This document shows positions 36,066-49,000 of a DNA stretch of 64,000 nt, piece after piece. Location: positions 5,394,001-5,458,000 of the forward strand of contig OU612068.1 in NCBI GenBank assembly GCA_914767715.1, given 5' to 3'. The notes under the pieces are model-generated. The model was not told the origin of the DNA. It ran no database searches and was given only the letters and a program-made list of their open reading frames with translations. This stretch comes from Membranipora membranacea. Its lineage: Eukaryota > Bryozoa > Gymnolaemata > Cheilostomatida > Membraniporidae. Position numbers and translations under genes: made by a program. How positions within the stretch are numbered: the stretch's first letter is position 1; every line of letters begins with the position of its first letter.

Positions 36066-36427
36066 AGCCAGAATTGAACATTCTCCTGGGTGCAATTTTT
36101 TTATGATATGATGATACACACAGCACTGCCAGCCCCATTCCCTGTATACCAATAAACAAACACAAAGATTTCCACAAAAGTTAGTTGGGGGTACACTTAG
36201 CCTGGGCAGGCTGTCGTGTCGGGGCTAAATTTTATTAATTTTTCATTATAAGGAATTCTTATCATATAGTGGCAAAAGATTTCATGAAAAATGGTTATAT
36301 CTAATTAAAAAGCAACAATTTTAGCAAATATTGAATTTGGGTAGATTATGAATTGTTGGTCAACTCATAATGGGTAAAGGTGCCATGAATTAGATTACGC
36401 AAACTTATGTCAATGAGTACTTCTTGC

Positions 36428-38143
36428 TTATGTGTTGTTTTGGGCCCATTTTTTGACTCCAGCATTGGCGGTTTCCACATTGCTGTTATTGGCTCCAGCA
36501 CCACGCACTACATTCTTTACGGCATCACCCCCATGCAGCATTTCTTGACCTACAAGCTGCCTTGCCTGAAAATAACAATAGTTCAATAATGATACAGTAA
36601 TGAAATGACAGTATATATATATATATATATATGTATATATGTTGTACTATAACTTGACTAAGACCTGTGAATCCCACTTTTCTCAGCAGTCGATATCATT
36701 CATTTCTAAAAAAACAGTTAGTTTGCTTGTCCCAATTAGAAAGCAAAGATATGACTGGAAAATCAATCAATTTTCTGTGAAACAATATCTTGTAAATCCC
36801 CAGCATGAGAATTACAAAATTTGCTGATGACTGAAAAAAAACAAATTATTTTATTAAATCCCAATAATAATTATGGTCAAGACATAGGCTCTATTTTTTT
36901 CTCAAAAAGATTAAAAATTTGTAGTTGAAGTTCTACAGCATGTGTATCACAAGTTTTGCTGATGACTGGTTTAGCAATCTATGCTAGTTCACAGCACTTG
37001 AATAATGAGAGTGGTAGGTTTACTGATGAGTGATGGTACTGATATAATCTTGTAGATAATCTTTTATTAATTCTACGCAATATCTTGTCGTACTATTTCA
37101 CCGTAAAGTCTGAAAAGATGTTATAAAAAACAATGGTAAGGCTCTAGAGTCAATTAGCTTGAATTAATATATAAAATACAAGCATACATGTATATGCGAA
37201 GTATGCAAATACAGAAAGAAATGCTGCAAAGGAGTGTTTGCCAAGAGTTTGTGTAAAAACAATATGGTAATAAAAGGAAAATATCGTACCTTTAGCTCCT
37301 TCCAAGTGTGTGCTTTCTTATGATAGTACGTTCTTGATTATGACTTGGAAAATTGTATCTTAAATATTCCAGACAGAGAAAATGTAAATACTAGTATTTA
37401 AATGTGTACGCAGGGAGAAATAATATATTACATGATTCTCCTCTGGCACTCGATCGGTAACTGACAGAGGACCGAATTGACCCTAGACACTGAGTTCAGT
37501 GTTGGGCAACATAACAATAGGGACACCAGGCTGACCAGTTCTCTAGACCAATCGCACGATAGCAAGAGGGCACCGAAACCAAGATCAAACGAACTCCCAC
37601 CATTGTCCGAAGACTCCCGCAACACTCACTCCAAGCAGCCAGCACTATGCCACTTCATTGTTTCCAAAATGCCTGATTTAGCAGTTTTAAGGATTAGTGA
37701 ATCTCATTTTATTATACTATGACAACTCTGACGAACTCATTGATAGATATAATCTACCAAATTACATCTAACAATTGAAATAAAACTTCACTCAGACTTA
37801 ACATAAAATCGTTATTGTTATCTTATCAGCTATCTTCACAACTGGAAAAATCCAATTATTTTTTAAAAACTTATACCGGCATAGCATTGTTACACTTTGA
37901 CTTATATCAAAATTACGACCTTTTCTTTTACCTTTGGATGCCAATAAAATTGTTATTATATGGAATAATGATATGATACAGGTGAGGGATACGGAAGGAA
38001 AAATTACAATAACTCACCTGGGTAAATCCCTGCTCATTCAAGTGCTCCCCAGTAGCAGGTCCAATTCCAGGTACGGCTGTGACGGGTTTGTCACCTAGTG
38101 GCTCCGACACAAAATTATCATACTTCTTTGTTGTCGAAGACAT
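36428..38143 (-). CDS. BAF-like protein, copy E
   Basis: Minus strand: exon 1 is 38143-38018 and exon 2 is 36565-36428, giving 87 residues with intact frame and splice sites. Relative to its nearest copy D it has D23A, I24V and R30A next to the helix-hairpin-helix GIG turn, and E59K, D60N, R70S, D76N and T83A in exon 2. Again there are no silent changes. The intron is enlarged to about 1.45 kb by an insertion (36970-37845). Loss of three acidic residues and gain of a lysine would raise the charge. The R30A change sits in the DNA-binding turn, so DNA affinity may differ. Confidence 0.82.
36970..37845. mobile_element. 876-bp insertion in the copy E BAF intron
   Basis: Sequence foreign to the unit, flanked by ACTGG at 36965-36969 and again at 37841-37845. 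The unit has a single ACTGG at this place, so this behaves as a 5-bp target-site duplication. I see no terminal inverted repeats. An 81-codon plus-strand frame (37477-37722) has no recognisable domain. It could be a non-autonomous element or a retroelement fragment. Confidence 0.6.
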
Positions 38144-38252
38144 TGCTCTGCTGCAAAATAACAAATCATTATGTAACAATTGATCGCAAAGTAAGGTTAG
38201 CAGCTAGAAAAGATATTGATATATACATATGAAGCTCAAGATCAGCAGCACA

Positions 38253-38298
<46 letters not shown>

Positions 38299-38693
38299 CA
38301 CACTGATAATGTCAAACTACCAAAAGCTGGAAGTGATGGAATGAGATGCTCATCAACACACAGGGGTGAATTCATGCTGATGGGGACGGCCATGAGAAGG
38401 TTGTACTAGATAAGGCCTCGAAGCAGCGCTTGACTGATGGTTTCTAGCTGAAGACCAGTGTGTTGTGCAGTGGTATGTGCACTGCTGTAGGTTGTATACC
38501 CATACAAATGATCAATTAACATAAAATGAGCATACTTACGTACAACCTCTATCTATGCTTCACAATTTCTTTGCAACTGTCCAACAGCTTGTTTAACAAT
38601 GGACTGATACTGATGTGTTGGACAAAAAATCGTATTACAGCGATAAATTGATCCGGCTAACTCAAATATACAAGTTTCTTATCAGTAATAGCA

Positions 38694-38778
38694 CTAGCCT
38701 GTCTTGACAAGCATTGTTTGGAAGCGGGTGGGGTGGGGCGGGGGGTACCACCACTGAACAAAGCTTGTCAAGAGGGGC
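38694..38778. repeat. Hairpin with a G-quadruplex loop (unit E)
   Basis: Inverted copy with the G-run on the plus strand at 38726-38745. One arm has changed (GCATTGTTTGG instead of GCTTTGTTCGG), weakening the stem, while the four G-runs are unchanged. Confidence 0.75.
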
Positions 38779-39897
38779 TACAAAAGCACATTCTAATAAG
38801 CTACAAGGTAAATGTAACCCCGCTGATAATCTTAAGTGTAGTCGGTTTGTCGTAGTCCTATAATTTCTTCTTATCTATACAGCTCGTCAACTGGATGTGA
38901 GTGATTTTTCTATTGTTGACGGTGAAAGGTATGATAGGATATGAACAAAAAAGGAGAGTTAGAACATGCAACTTTGTCTGACATCAAAACCTCCCATAAA
39001 AACTTGTTAGAAAATGAAACTTTCATAATGCATTCACTGATCTCATCAAAAATTAACTTTTTGAACTCAATGGTAAACTGGTGTCAGAAGTATTGGTCAA
39101 CACTACCAACTAGTAAAAAGTGGTATCTCATGTTTCAATGGTTCAAACTTAGTTAATTTAAACTCTAACTACAAGAAGTTTATTTTTCTATCATGACTTC
39201 GATAGAAAATAAAGTGAAGGACTTGGAAGAGCATCACTGGATAATGAAAATTAATTTTTGTTGTGTTTACTTTTCTGGAAATCCAATTTAAATTTTAGAG
39301 TTGGTAATACCAAGGAGTTACTCCTTGGTAACACTCTTTAAAGTTAACCTGCAATCAGCACATACTCAAACTAATTTCAAAACTATTATAAGCGTCGTAT
39401 ACTCACAGTTCTGGCTGGAAATTTGACTGGATGGAGATACTGTCTAATCTCCTGAACATGTGTATGAGTGGGCGAGATGGGCTTCTAGAGGCCCATAGTT
39501 CTAGGAGAGGCAAGTGCCTCCCTTAAAAAGCTAAATAAAAGGGCCTAAAAACATTATAATAGAATCTTCCAAGTCAGAGTCAGCTTGAGAAAAAGCTCCA
39601 TTGTGCTTTCTACTCCATAATATACTTTTGAGGATGAGGCATTACCCTAAACCTCACAGGAGAAGCTTCCACCAGACTGATCAGGTGCTGCATATTGCGT
39701 TCACAAGGATAATGGCCTCCCCTACCCTTTTTTCTAAACTACTGCATCATCCAACACATAGATATTTTCTAGAGATATAACGGAATCTCCATTAAAACAA
39801 ATCTAGAGCAACCTGGTTTTGTATGTATGGGCATCATAAATAGAGGCCATCCACACTCAATGCACACGATACATCTAGGGCTCTGAAAGATACGAAC

Positions 39898-40000
39898 AAT
39901 CAGTGGTGTACATACCACTGCACACAAGCCACAGGTCTTCAGCTAGGAACCATCTTCTCTAGTATCACCTCCTCGATGTTGGCCCCCAGATGAGATGATG
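39898..40000 (+). repeat. Dispersed repeat related to part of the BAF unit
   Basis: The sequence CATACCACTGCACACAAGCC followed by ACAGGTCTTCAGCTAGGAACC resembles the unit sequence at about 8535-8640 (ACATACCACTGCACAACACA, CAGGTCTTCAGCTAGAAACC), with divergence. It shows that the stretch upstream of BAF contains an older dispersed repeat family. Confidence 0.6.
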
Positions 40001-42763
40001 AGTTTCTTGCAGGTGGCTACAAATGAGTTTCCCCTAGTGCCATAAAACAGCAGGCACTACAACCTATAACTACGAAGTGCCGCCACTACTCTTGGCGCAA
40101 ACAAGCCAGCTGTCTGGGTTTTGAAAATAGCTTTCAACTTGTGATGCTCATTTCGTTGAAATTGGGTTATGAAATATGCCTTGGCGATTGAGAATGCCTT
40201 TTGTTTTTGCTCTCACTTTCAACAATGTACTGGGGGCTTTTAATTAAACACTGGCAAAACTACTTTCATGTTAGACCGTTCTTTGCTGAGACTCCCCTTT
40301 CCTCCTCTTGAAGTTTATGGCTTGCACATGCTGATTATCATGCCTGCTGCAGTCTGCTAAAAACATAGATGTTTGATGTAAACGTGAAATCCTTAGTGTT
40401 GTCTGCTCATAGGAAATAGTGAGATAACTCCCAACAAAACATAACTAATTGCTGCTCTTTGAAGAAGGGATAGAGGGATAGAGGGAGGGTGTGCCATCCT
40501 TCTGCGTTGAAGAAGCCAGATCTAGGTTCAGCAAACCAAGATGCCAAATTGATATTAAAAACAGTGTGGATTTTATTTGGTATTCAATTCCCAGAAGAAT
40601 GTACTGATGATTGCAGTGTTGTGTACTATATAATAAACGAACCATATCCAAAGTACATTTATTGGCAATTTTCACTTCTGTTTTCAATTTATCTATAGCA
40701 GCAGTAATGGCTAAATGATACTGTCGATCTGTCAGACGCAAAATAATAACATTATTGTTTATTTTGTTTCTGTAACACCTGCCTCCAAATATAATTTGTA
40801 TTTATCTTCTCTTTCACTGAGCCAAACAGTTGGCGCTAATTTTGTTGTTGTTGTTACATTTACTTTAGTATCCTGTCAGTACTCATTAGAGAAAATGAGA
40901 CAGTGATATGGGAAAAACGGAGTCATATTATCACCGTTGACCAATCACACTTGATCACACCTTTCTCAATATTATTACAGATATGGACCCAAAACCTAGC
41001 CTTATCACGTGTCTACATTTTTTGTAGCTCAAGACAAGCAAAACCAAAAAACAGGCAACATGTGTCAAGGACCTTTTGAAAATAAGTATATCTGTCATGC
41101 CTGTGTGATGGCCTTTGGAGAGCTCACCATGATAATATACAAAAGGTATTATTTTGGGCTATCAGGGAAGGTTGGACACCCACCCACCCTACCTGGTGCT
41201 ACTGACTATTGGGAGATTGAGTGCGAGGTTCGAGTCTCACCCTTATGCAGTGCGTTTTTCTGGCGAAAGGGTTAATCACTGATTTGTCATTTTACCTACT
41301 CATCAGAATCATGATTTAATGAACCGATCGATTTTGCGGTTGTTATTAAATATTCAAAGTGATCTCATAACAGGTTGTACGCTTAATGGCTACCAACTCC
41401 TGTAACAAAGTGAATCATATTCGTTTGTTACACGTTTGGTTCAATATCTATGGCTACACATTTATTTTAAGCATGCTTAGGATGCTATATTTAACTGAAA
41501 CACAGAAAAAAACCTGAGGAAGTGTTGTTTTAGACATCCATCCAGCTGTATCTTATTTGAACGGGATATTTAAATCAATAATTTTTATTTTGTAACTTTT
41601 TACTTTTTACATTAACACAACAAAGCATGTAAATTTATGATAACAACGATAGAATATAATTTGTACACATTATCATGTTCTTGGATGTTAGAACAAATAT
41701 AATCATCAAAGTCAAACATGATTTTGCAGCTTCGTTGCTGTTTTGTTGTTTTTGAATTTGCAACAGGAGTTCCCTATTCTTGGGGAAAGAAGACATAACT
41801 CCAATTACAATCTGGCGTTGACAGTGTCTATCCTTAAAATTAAGCTATCAGATAAAATACTGCCTTGCATATTTTTAGCTATCACATCATAAAATGGACA
41901 TCTAATACCCTGGTTGTTATATACGTCCTGGGAAGGTTCCTGCTTTATTGGACCTAGCTGAAGGAAAACAATCCAGATTATAGAATATTTTTTGAGGACC
42001 GTAGAGGCACTGCTAACTGTCATGTAATTGACATATAGCGAGGTAATGAGAATGAAAAGCCACAAAAAGTCACCAAAATTTTCTTCTACATGATTTTGCA
42101 GGCTTTGGCAATAGTAGGCTCTGTAGTGCTTTAACAAGTACATTTTAATTTTTTGCAGTATTTTTAGCCGCTCATTCTTTCCTCAACATGCTATCATGAT
42201 TACATTGTATCCTTTTTAGCCTTCTTGCTTAAATATTGTTTGAGTTTGGGAGTGGGTTTACTTTAGGAAATGACATGGTTACAGGCTTATAATGGCGTTT
42301 AGATGAATGCAAAGCACATCAGTCATTAATTAGCAGTGTCAGATTTAATACGTTGCGACATCAGGTTTAGCGATGATTTCATAAATACATAGACACTAAA
42401 ATGATTAAGTGCCTACATATAAAAAAATCCGCAACTCCCAAAAACTGTTGGCACCATTTGTCACCAGTTGACCTCGGGTACTTCAATTATCATGGCAGTT
42501 TCCTGGTATTAGCTTGATTTGTTATACAAGACTTAGGAAATAGTTGATGGGTTGCAAGATTTTATGATACCGTTGCACATGACTATGTGAAAATCCAGTT
42601 TCCTTAGCGACGGTTCTAGCCCTTCTTCTAAACTACATCTGATCGTAGGATCTGAGGCTACACTAACAGATGCATGACATTACAGTAAAGAATACTGTCA
42701 AGTATATCTAGTATAAGCATCTATGAAAATGAAGTATGAAGTTTGTTATTGTTTCCACAAGCT

Positions 42764-42770
42764 ACTTCCG
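42764..42770 (-). promoter_or_regulatory. Candidate ETS-binding site upstream of ETV6/Yan
   Basis: ACTTCCG, i.e. CGGAAGT on the minus strand, matches the high-affinity ETS core and lies about 260 bp before the start codon. Autoregulation is possible for this family, but a single 7-mer is weak evidence. Confidence 0.3.
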
Positions 42771-43027
42771 TAATATTCATGCTTATAGCAAGCCATTGGC
42801 TGACTAATTTTACAGAGCCAATGAGAAAGCACTGAAAATACATTAGGAAGTTGCAGCTCTAGGAAAGTAGCTTCAATTATTTACGTGACAAAGGCTGATT
42901 TCAATTCCCACCTTCCCGCCTGTGATTCTAGTGTGCTATGTTTTTTTGACAACTAGACTGCAGCAGTGTTGGTTGTGTTTGCAGCGCATGGTGAGGTTTC
43001 TTAAACGCTAAATACCTACCTCTATAA

Positions 43028-46000
43028 ATGATCATTGGTGATATGATGCAGTGGAACGAAAACAGCGCAAACAGATATGGAACATCACCTCCAAGCAGCG
43101 GCACAGTAAACAATGGGGAACGCAGTTCACATTCTACTCCAAACTCAACAGGATCATTATATAACAACAACAATACATCTACAGTAACATCTTCTCAGAG
43201 TAATACTAATTCAACGCAACAGAACGCCACACAACAATTACAGAACAGCTTGAGCATGCTGCCGCAGTCATGCAGTGGTATGTAATATACAGTTGGTTTC
43301 CGCCAACTTGGTGCCTTTCCAGGTGTTTCCTTGGACAAAAAACTCAACACTGCAAATTCATAAAGTTGAGTGTAAAAAAACAGGCGTGCTCCACAGATGG
43401 ATTATACTTCAACAAGACGCAGCTGTCTGTTAAATTTATTCAATTTTCCCCATGCATTGGGAGCAACAAAGCTTCTCTTTTTTGCAATATTTACAGTCTT
43501 TATCTACGTGGCCCAGTGATAGATAGGCATTATTAAAACTTTCCTGACTCATAATAATGGCCTCATAATGATATGGAAATATGAGCAATATCACGAGGAC
43601 GCGGCAAAACAAGCTGACTAAGTTAGAAGTTGTATTCAGCAGCTATGACACGTAATTTACATTACATGCAGGCTTGGCCGTTTAAATCAATGACTTTATT
43701 TCCTTGTCAGATTAAAATCTAATATGTTTACATACTCGCCCATGTACCCTGGTTGTGATTGTGCGTTAAACCTGTTTCTTTACAGTATATGGTGTCCACC
43801 CTGTTGATTGGGGACGGGAGGAAGTCAAGCAATGGCTCAAATGGTGCATTGGCGAATTCTCGTTCACAGATGTCCAAGTCGAAAAGTTCGCCATGAATGG
43901 TAATTAATATTTCAAAACCATTTCCATTGTTGTTTTGGTAATTTCCTCGCAATCTAACAGGATGTGGGCTATCAGTGTTAGTATCATGTTAAGTATGTCG
44001 GTTTATTCACAAAGCTAGATCTGTCTGATTTGAGACATTAAACCAGCCACTACTTCTATTACTAAGGCATCGACCTATGATATCACCAGTGTAGTTTTCC
44101 TGTGGATGTTTCATCGGCAAATTAAACAATAGCTGACTGGGCTATTGCACGTCTAGCAGTTTTCTTTGTTAGGAGGGCACTTCCCTTGTATTATTTTATC
44201 ATTCAAGATTACTTAGTAAAAATAACTTGGGCCTGACTCATTGATTTCATCATTGCTTGTGAGTGCTCTAATTATGCACAGGTCGACGCTTATATCCCTT
44301 CAGCATGTGTTATAGAATAGCATAGAAGTACACTGTGGTTAAACTTTCACAGTCCATACAAGAACAAAAACACCCGAAAAAGGTTTTAGTGTTTTTGTTG
44401 CATGATACTCTTTCCTCTTGGGGCATTAAGGAAATGTCCTCTTTTCATTATTTCAGGTAAAGCACTGATATTGTTGAAGAAAGAGGATTTTATTGAGCGA
44501 TCCCCGTCAGCAGGGGACGTTTTATATAACATCCTTCAAAAACTGCTGGATGCTCAAAGCAAGTCCTCAGGTGAGCACCATTTAATCAGCATAGCCCAAG
44601 ACCGCCTCCTAAAATCAAGCTCAGGAAGTGGGGAGATCATGTTGACCGACAATGCACAGTAGAATTGGTTTGTTGCGCTGGGTATCGCGCCACACCTGCG
44701 TCTTATATTGTCGTAGCCTACGGCTCGGGGCTTTCCAAGTTTGGTGTGTAGCGACCATAATTGCCAAGATTTGCTGCTGCATTCCTAAACACAATTGCTA
44801 TCATTGCGCTGATGTATGGACTGAATTGCATGTGTGATGCAACACTCCGCAAAATGTCAAACAATACGAATAAAAACAAAAAATTAGATTGATAAATATG
44901 TAAATCGAGATTTGATTGATTTGTGAATAAGGAATTTCAAAAGATTCATAATTACCTAATAACTAAGAGATGGGAGTTGATCATAAGGACCTGAGGTGGA
45001 ACAGGATACTTAAAACATTTTGTTTTGGAAGATGAAGACGTAGTTTTAGTGACTGAGACTAGCGTTGGTTTATGAGTAGGCCATTGATGGTATACTTTAT
45101 TGCTAACTTCCTGCTTTAGACTCACTCATAACTGTGAATTATCTTCATGGATAACGAACTTTTCCATTTTATCACTTATTTTACCAAGAAGGAACTGCCG
45201 CAAAACATTTGTTATGATAATTTATGGTATTTTAATTCTCGAATACTATTGCTACAGCGTGAGAATTCTACTCACGTTTGCTATCACAATCTCACCGTGG
45301 AAGAGTTGTACACATTCAAAAATAGGGGATAATCTTTTGTACCGCATTGCTTACATACGCAATGCAACAATGAGGAAATTTCTCAAATCGTTATCTCGAA
45401 CCCCCTTATTAAGCGGAGATAGCGTAGATTTCCATTGAACAGCTAAAATGTGTCAAGTTTGAGCCGACCCTTATGACATTGTTGAACAGCAAAACTGCAC
45501 AAAACTGAAAACCAGTGCTGCGGGGCCCGACAAATGCGATGTACGCAATGAACAACATGCTGATAAAGCTGAGAGTGGCAAGCTGTTGTGAAAATGTCAC
45601 TGTTTATAATGATATTTCAACTTACAGGAAATGATTTGTAAAGAATTCTCACAAATAGCTTGCAGCCATGTAATTCTGCGTGATTAAATTGCCTTAGTAT
45701 GAGTGTGCTTAGCATATAGAGTGGTTTTAACATCGTGATATTCTAGAAGGAGGCCTGTCTATAATTTATTATTAGCAGATTGTTGTGAGATGAATTATTA
45801 ATTGAGGGCAAACAGCCCATAGGATGTGTCAATATATCTTATCTATTTCCTGGCAAATGTCTTACAGGAAATAGTCAATTTAATCAAGCACCTGGCAACC
45901 ACCGCTATGCTGCTAGTGTTTCTATTCTCAATAACATCTCAATAGGCTACTAAATGTCTTCTCATTGTATCACATCACCTGAGGTGGGCATAGCGCTGCT

Positions 46001-49000
46001 AGCAGCGAGATATTGTCGACTACGAGACGAGAGACTAGCCAGCGTAAAATTAGGCACAGGAAACGTGAACCTGTCATTATTACACAACATCCAGCTTCCC
46101 TCCTTAGCACCTTGTGAAGTATCAGTTTCTGCCTCCTCGGATACACATATGCGATTAAGATATGTGCACATCCTATTTCTACCATTATTATCATTCTAAG
46201 CCTCTGCAGGCGAATTTAATAAGGCTACCTAAGGTCGGAGAAATTCAGATAAGCACAGGTGTGGAGGGCATCAAGGGTTCAGCCTCGCAAAGGGTTGTCC
46301 AGAGACATATGGTTGTTTATTTGTCTTTTGATTCTACAGATATCCTAACAAAAAAAACAAAATTTTAAAGGGGTGGAAATAGTTAGGTTATAATAAAAAT
46401 TATGGATCTTATAACGATACTAATGCTTGCACATGTGATATCTAATAATTAAGCCATGCAAAAAAAATTTAGAAAATAATTCAATAACAAAATTCCCACA
46501 ACAGATAATCTTAAACTTTCCATGAATTAAGTAAACCTTTCCAATGTACTGGAGCAATAACCTAAACACAATTGGCATATTTGATTGCAATTTTTATTTC
46601 TCAGCAAAATTAAAAGTGTTTATCATTTTGCTCAATTTGCTTTGGCATCGATTCTGACCTTCTGTATTGCTGGTAGGGTCCCTTTGTTAATAAAAAAAAG
46701 TGTGTTGGTATTTTAATGGCCACCTTGTTTCATTTATTTATATATAGGTCCTATATTCGGCAAACAAAATTGTTTACTGTTCCAGTTTATTGGTTGTAAA
46801 TAGAAAAATATTACTTCTTAATCTTATCTGTAAATGAAATGGAGAAATTTCTTTGGTGTGAAAAAACCAGATGCCAAGTTACGACAAGTTAAAAATATTC
46901 AACTTGGCAATCAATAAAATAAACACTTCAGTAGAGCTTACAGTTTCCGTAACTTAATGTTTAGGGGTGGCAATCACATGAAAAGTTGTATATATTATGG
47001 TTGTCCGCATAGGACTAGAAAAGAATTACTGTTGTTTGCAAATAAAAATTACTAATAACCAAACCCTTTCATTTTAATTGAAAATAATAAGTGAGTTAGA
47101 AGCATTCACCAAAAAATAATGAATTGGGTAGGTTAAAAGAAAAAATTAAAAATGTTTTTTAATTTTAAACTAATTTTCTTCTATTTCCTGTTACGACCTA
47201 TAAATCAATAGAGTTTCATTTGAATGTTATTATGGTTTCATGAAGCTCTAGTAATAATTTTGTAAGATCTCCCCAACTCCTTGGTTAGGTGGTACATGTA
47301 CATGCTCATGAAAGGGAAGGAAAGAAACTTTATTGCTACATAAAAATCAATTAAATATTATGATTAAACAAATTATTTTCCTTAAACCCTAACTGACGGA
47401 ACAATAAAAGAGCAGTGTTGATTGGTACAACATTAATAAGATACATGAGGTGTGCCAGTCGGTCGCAGCAGGTTTATTGCCTCACAGATCCTCTCCGATG
47501 ATTACACCATTGTTAATACTTCTGTGACACGACACCCAATCTTGTATAAGATTTCAGGGTTTGAGGAATGTTTTCCTGTAGGGTAATTGCATCACCCCTA
47601 AAATGAGGAAAGGAAAACCGATAAAAGCCTGGCACGCCTTTGATCGGTGTCTGGAGCGCCAAAATCTTCAAGTCAAACTAAATAAATCTGTCCACATCTA
47701 GGGTCACAATGCTGTGAATCAACATGCTAATGAAGATATAAGTGCTAAGATTGCATTAAAGATTATAAATGTGTTTCTGGCTTTAAATTTTTAGCCTTAG
47801 CTCCTGCATTCTCTGGAGCAGATATTGCGGGACAGGCCGCGCTGATGAACCTGATGATGATGCAGAACCCATTCTTCGCTCACGGATTAATGTCGTCAGG
47901 AGCTTTCCCCACATTTCCAGGTAAATATTTCATGCATTTCATGTTTCACAAGTTCTATCTAACATATACAACCCCATGCGTCGGCATCACCTCTTTAGTA
48001 AGGTGACAACACAACAACTCTAATCCAGAAGCTGTTAGATTAGAATACCACAGGCAATAGTAATGAAGCCGGAAATAAATTGACCTCATCATCAACTACG
48101 CTCCTAAATTTCCACTTTCATATTGGAAAATAATAGTCGGCATCACAAGATTTTAGGATGGTAAAGTGTCACGGCTTCTTCGAACTTTTCTAGCTTCAAC
48201 ATCCAATTAATGAATAATATCTGACATGTTTTCGTTCTCTGATGTCATCAGCGTTTAATTTATCATTGCTGGCAACACTTTCAAGCTCAGGAGTCTCTAA
48301 GTGACCTACATATCTTATCATCCTCTCGCTGTTTACATCCTGCATAATGAAGCTCATATCCTGTTAGATGACAGCAGGCAATATCTGCTGTACCCAAATA
48401 GCACCATAACAGAATGTAATATACCAATATAATTTCTACATAGCACAATCATACATAAGTTAATAACAATCCGGATCTATCTACCGTCATAAAAATAAAT
48501 CCGGGTATCTTAGCTGTGATATCATAGGATGTGTGAACCTGATTGATCACCACAGGAGTAAATGAGGACATAGTAAACAAGCCGTGTGTCTGCAGCTGTA
48601 CTCCAAATAAATCTACTCTTTCTCTGATTCACCAAATAAGTTCACGACACTGCGGGGCAAGTGTCAGACGCTATTGTGGTGTCTGATCCCATCATCAGTT
48701 TGACTGATGGTGTCATAGATCCTACCACGAATCACAAATATCAAATCGAACTCGACTTGAACCCTCTTAGTTATATCATCATGAGTCTGCTACCTGCCTA
48801 CATTTGATTATTAGTTTTGCAATGGAATGCATCATGGGGATGAAGCCGTAAAAAATCATCACCATCAAAATTTTCTAATTTTGTTTAGGTGCAGCTGAAC
48901 CTGTATCGATCATTCCGAAAATATTTCCTGTTTTTCTGCTCCGCTGCATCTTCTATTCCCTCCATTAAAGTGTCATAAATATCAACATCTGCCCTTCATA

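Larger units (their letters stand above)
33709..36227. repeat. Partial array unit D, direct orientation
   Basis: Homologous to unit A from about 8371 to 11952, lacking the LINE insertion. It starts after the inverted boundary repeat and breaks off at GTCGGGGCTA, where the inverted unit E begins. It has a complete BAF-like gene but lacks the upstream G-rich hairpin. Confidence 0.93.
36228..39431. repeat. Partial array unit E, inverted
   Basis: Reverse complement of unit A from about 9893 back to about 7580. It shares with unit D the variant ATATGATAAGAATTCC, not found in A-C, so D and E look like sister copies. It carries a BAF-like gene on the minus strand, whose intron is split by an 876-bp insertion. 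Homology ends at TTTGACTGGA. Confidence 0.93.
39432..43027. other. Intergenic region between array and ETV6/Yan gene
   Basis: Apart from the dispersed repeat at 39898 I find no supported gene. Short open frames at 40445-40906, 41009-41275 and 41805-42143 have no recognisable content and no splice context. A GGTTCGAGTCTC box near 41226 is discussed under rejected items. Confidence 0.4.

Noticed and set aside
41180-41270. tRNA gene or tRNA-derived SINE, from GGTTCGAGTCTCACC resembling a B box
   Set aside because: No matching A box, acceptor stem or cloverleaf could be built; a single box is not enough.
44571-44662. Continuation of ETV6/Yan exon 3 beyond 44570
   Set aside because: A strong donor CTCAG|GTGAGC and the phase-matched next exon at 47795 show this is intron read-through.
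45954-46199. Overlapping open frames on both strands in ETV6/Yan intron 3
   Set aside because: Neither strand has splice sites in phase or a recognisable domain; mutually overlapping frames are probably chance or a repeat.
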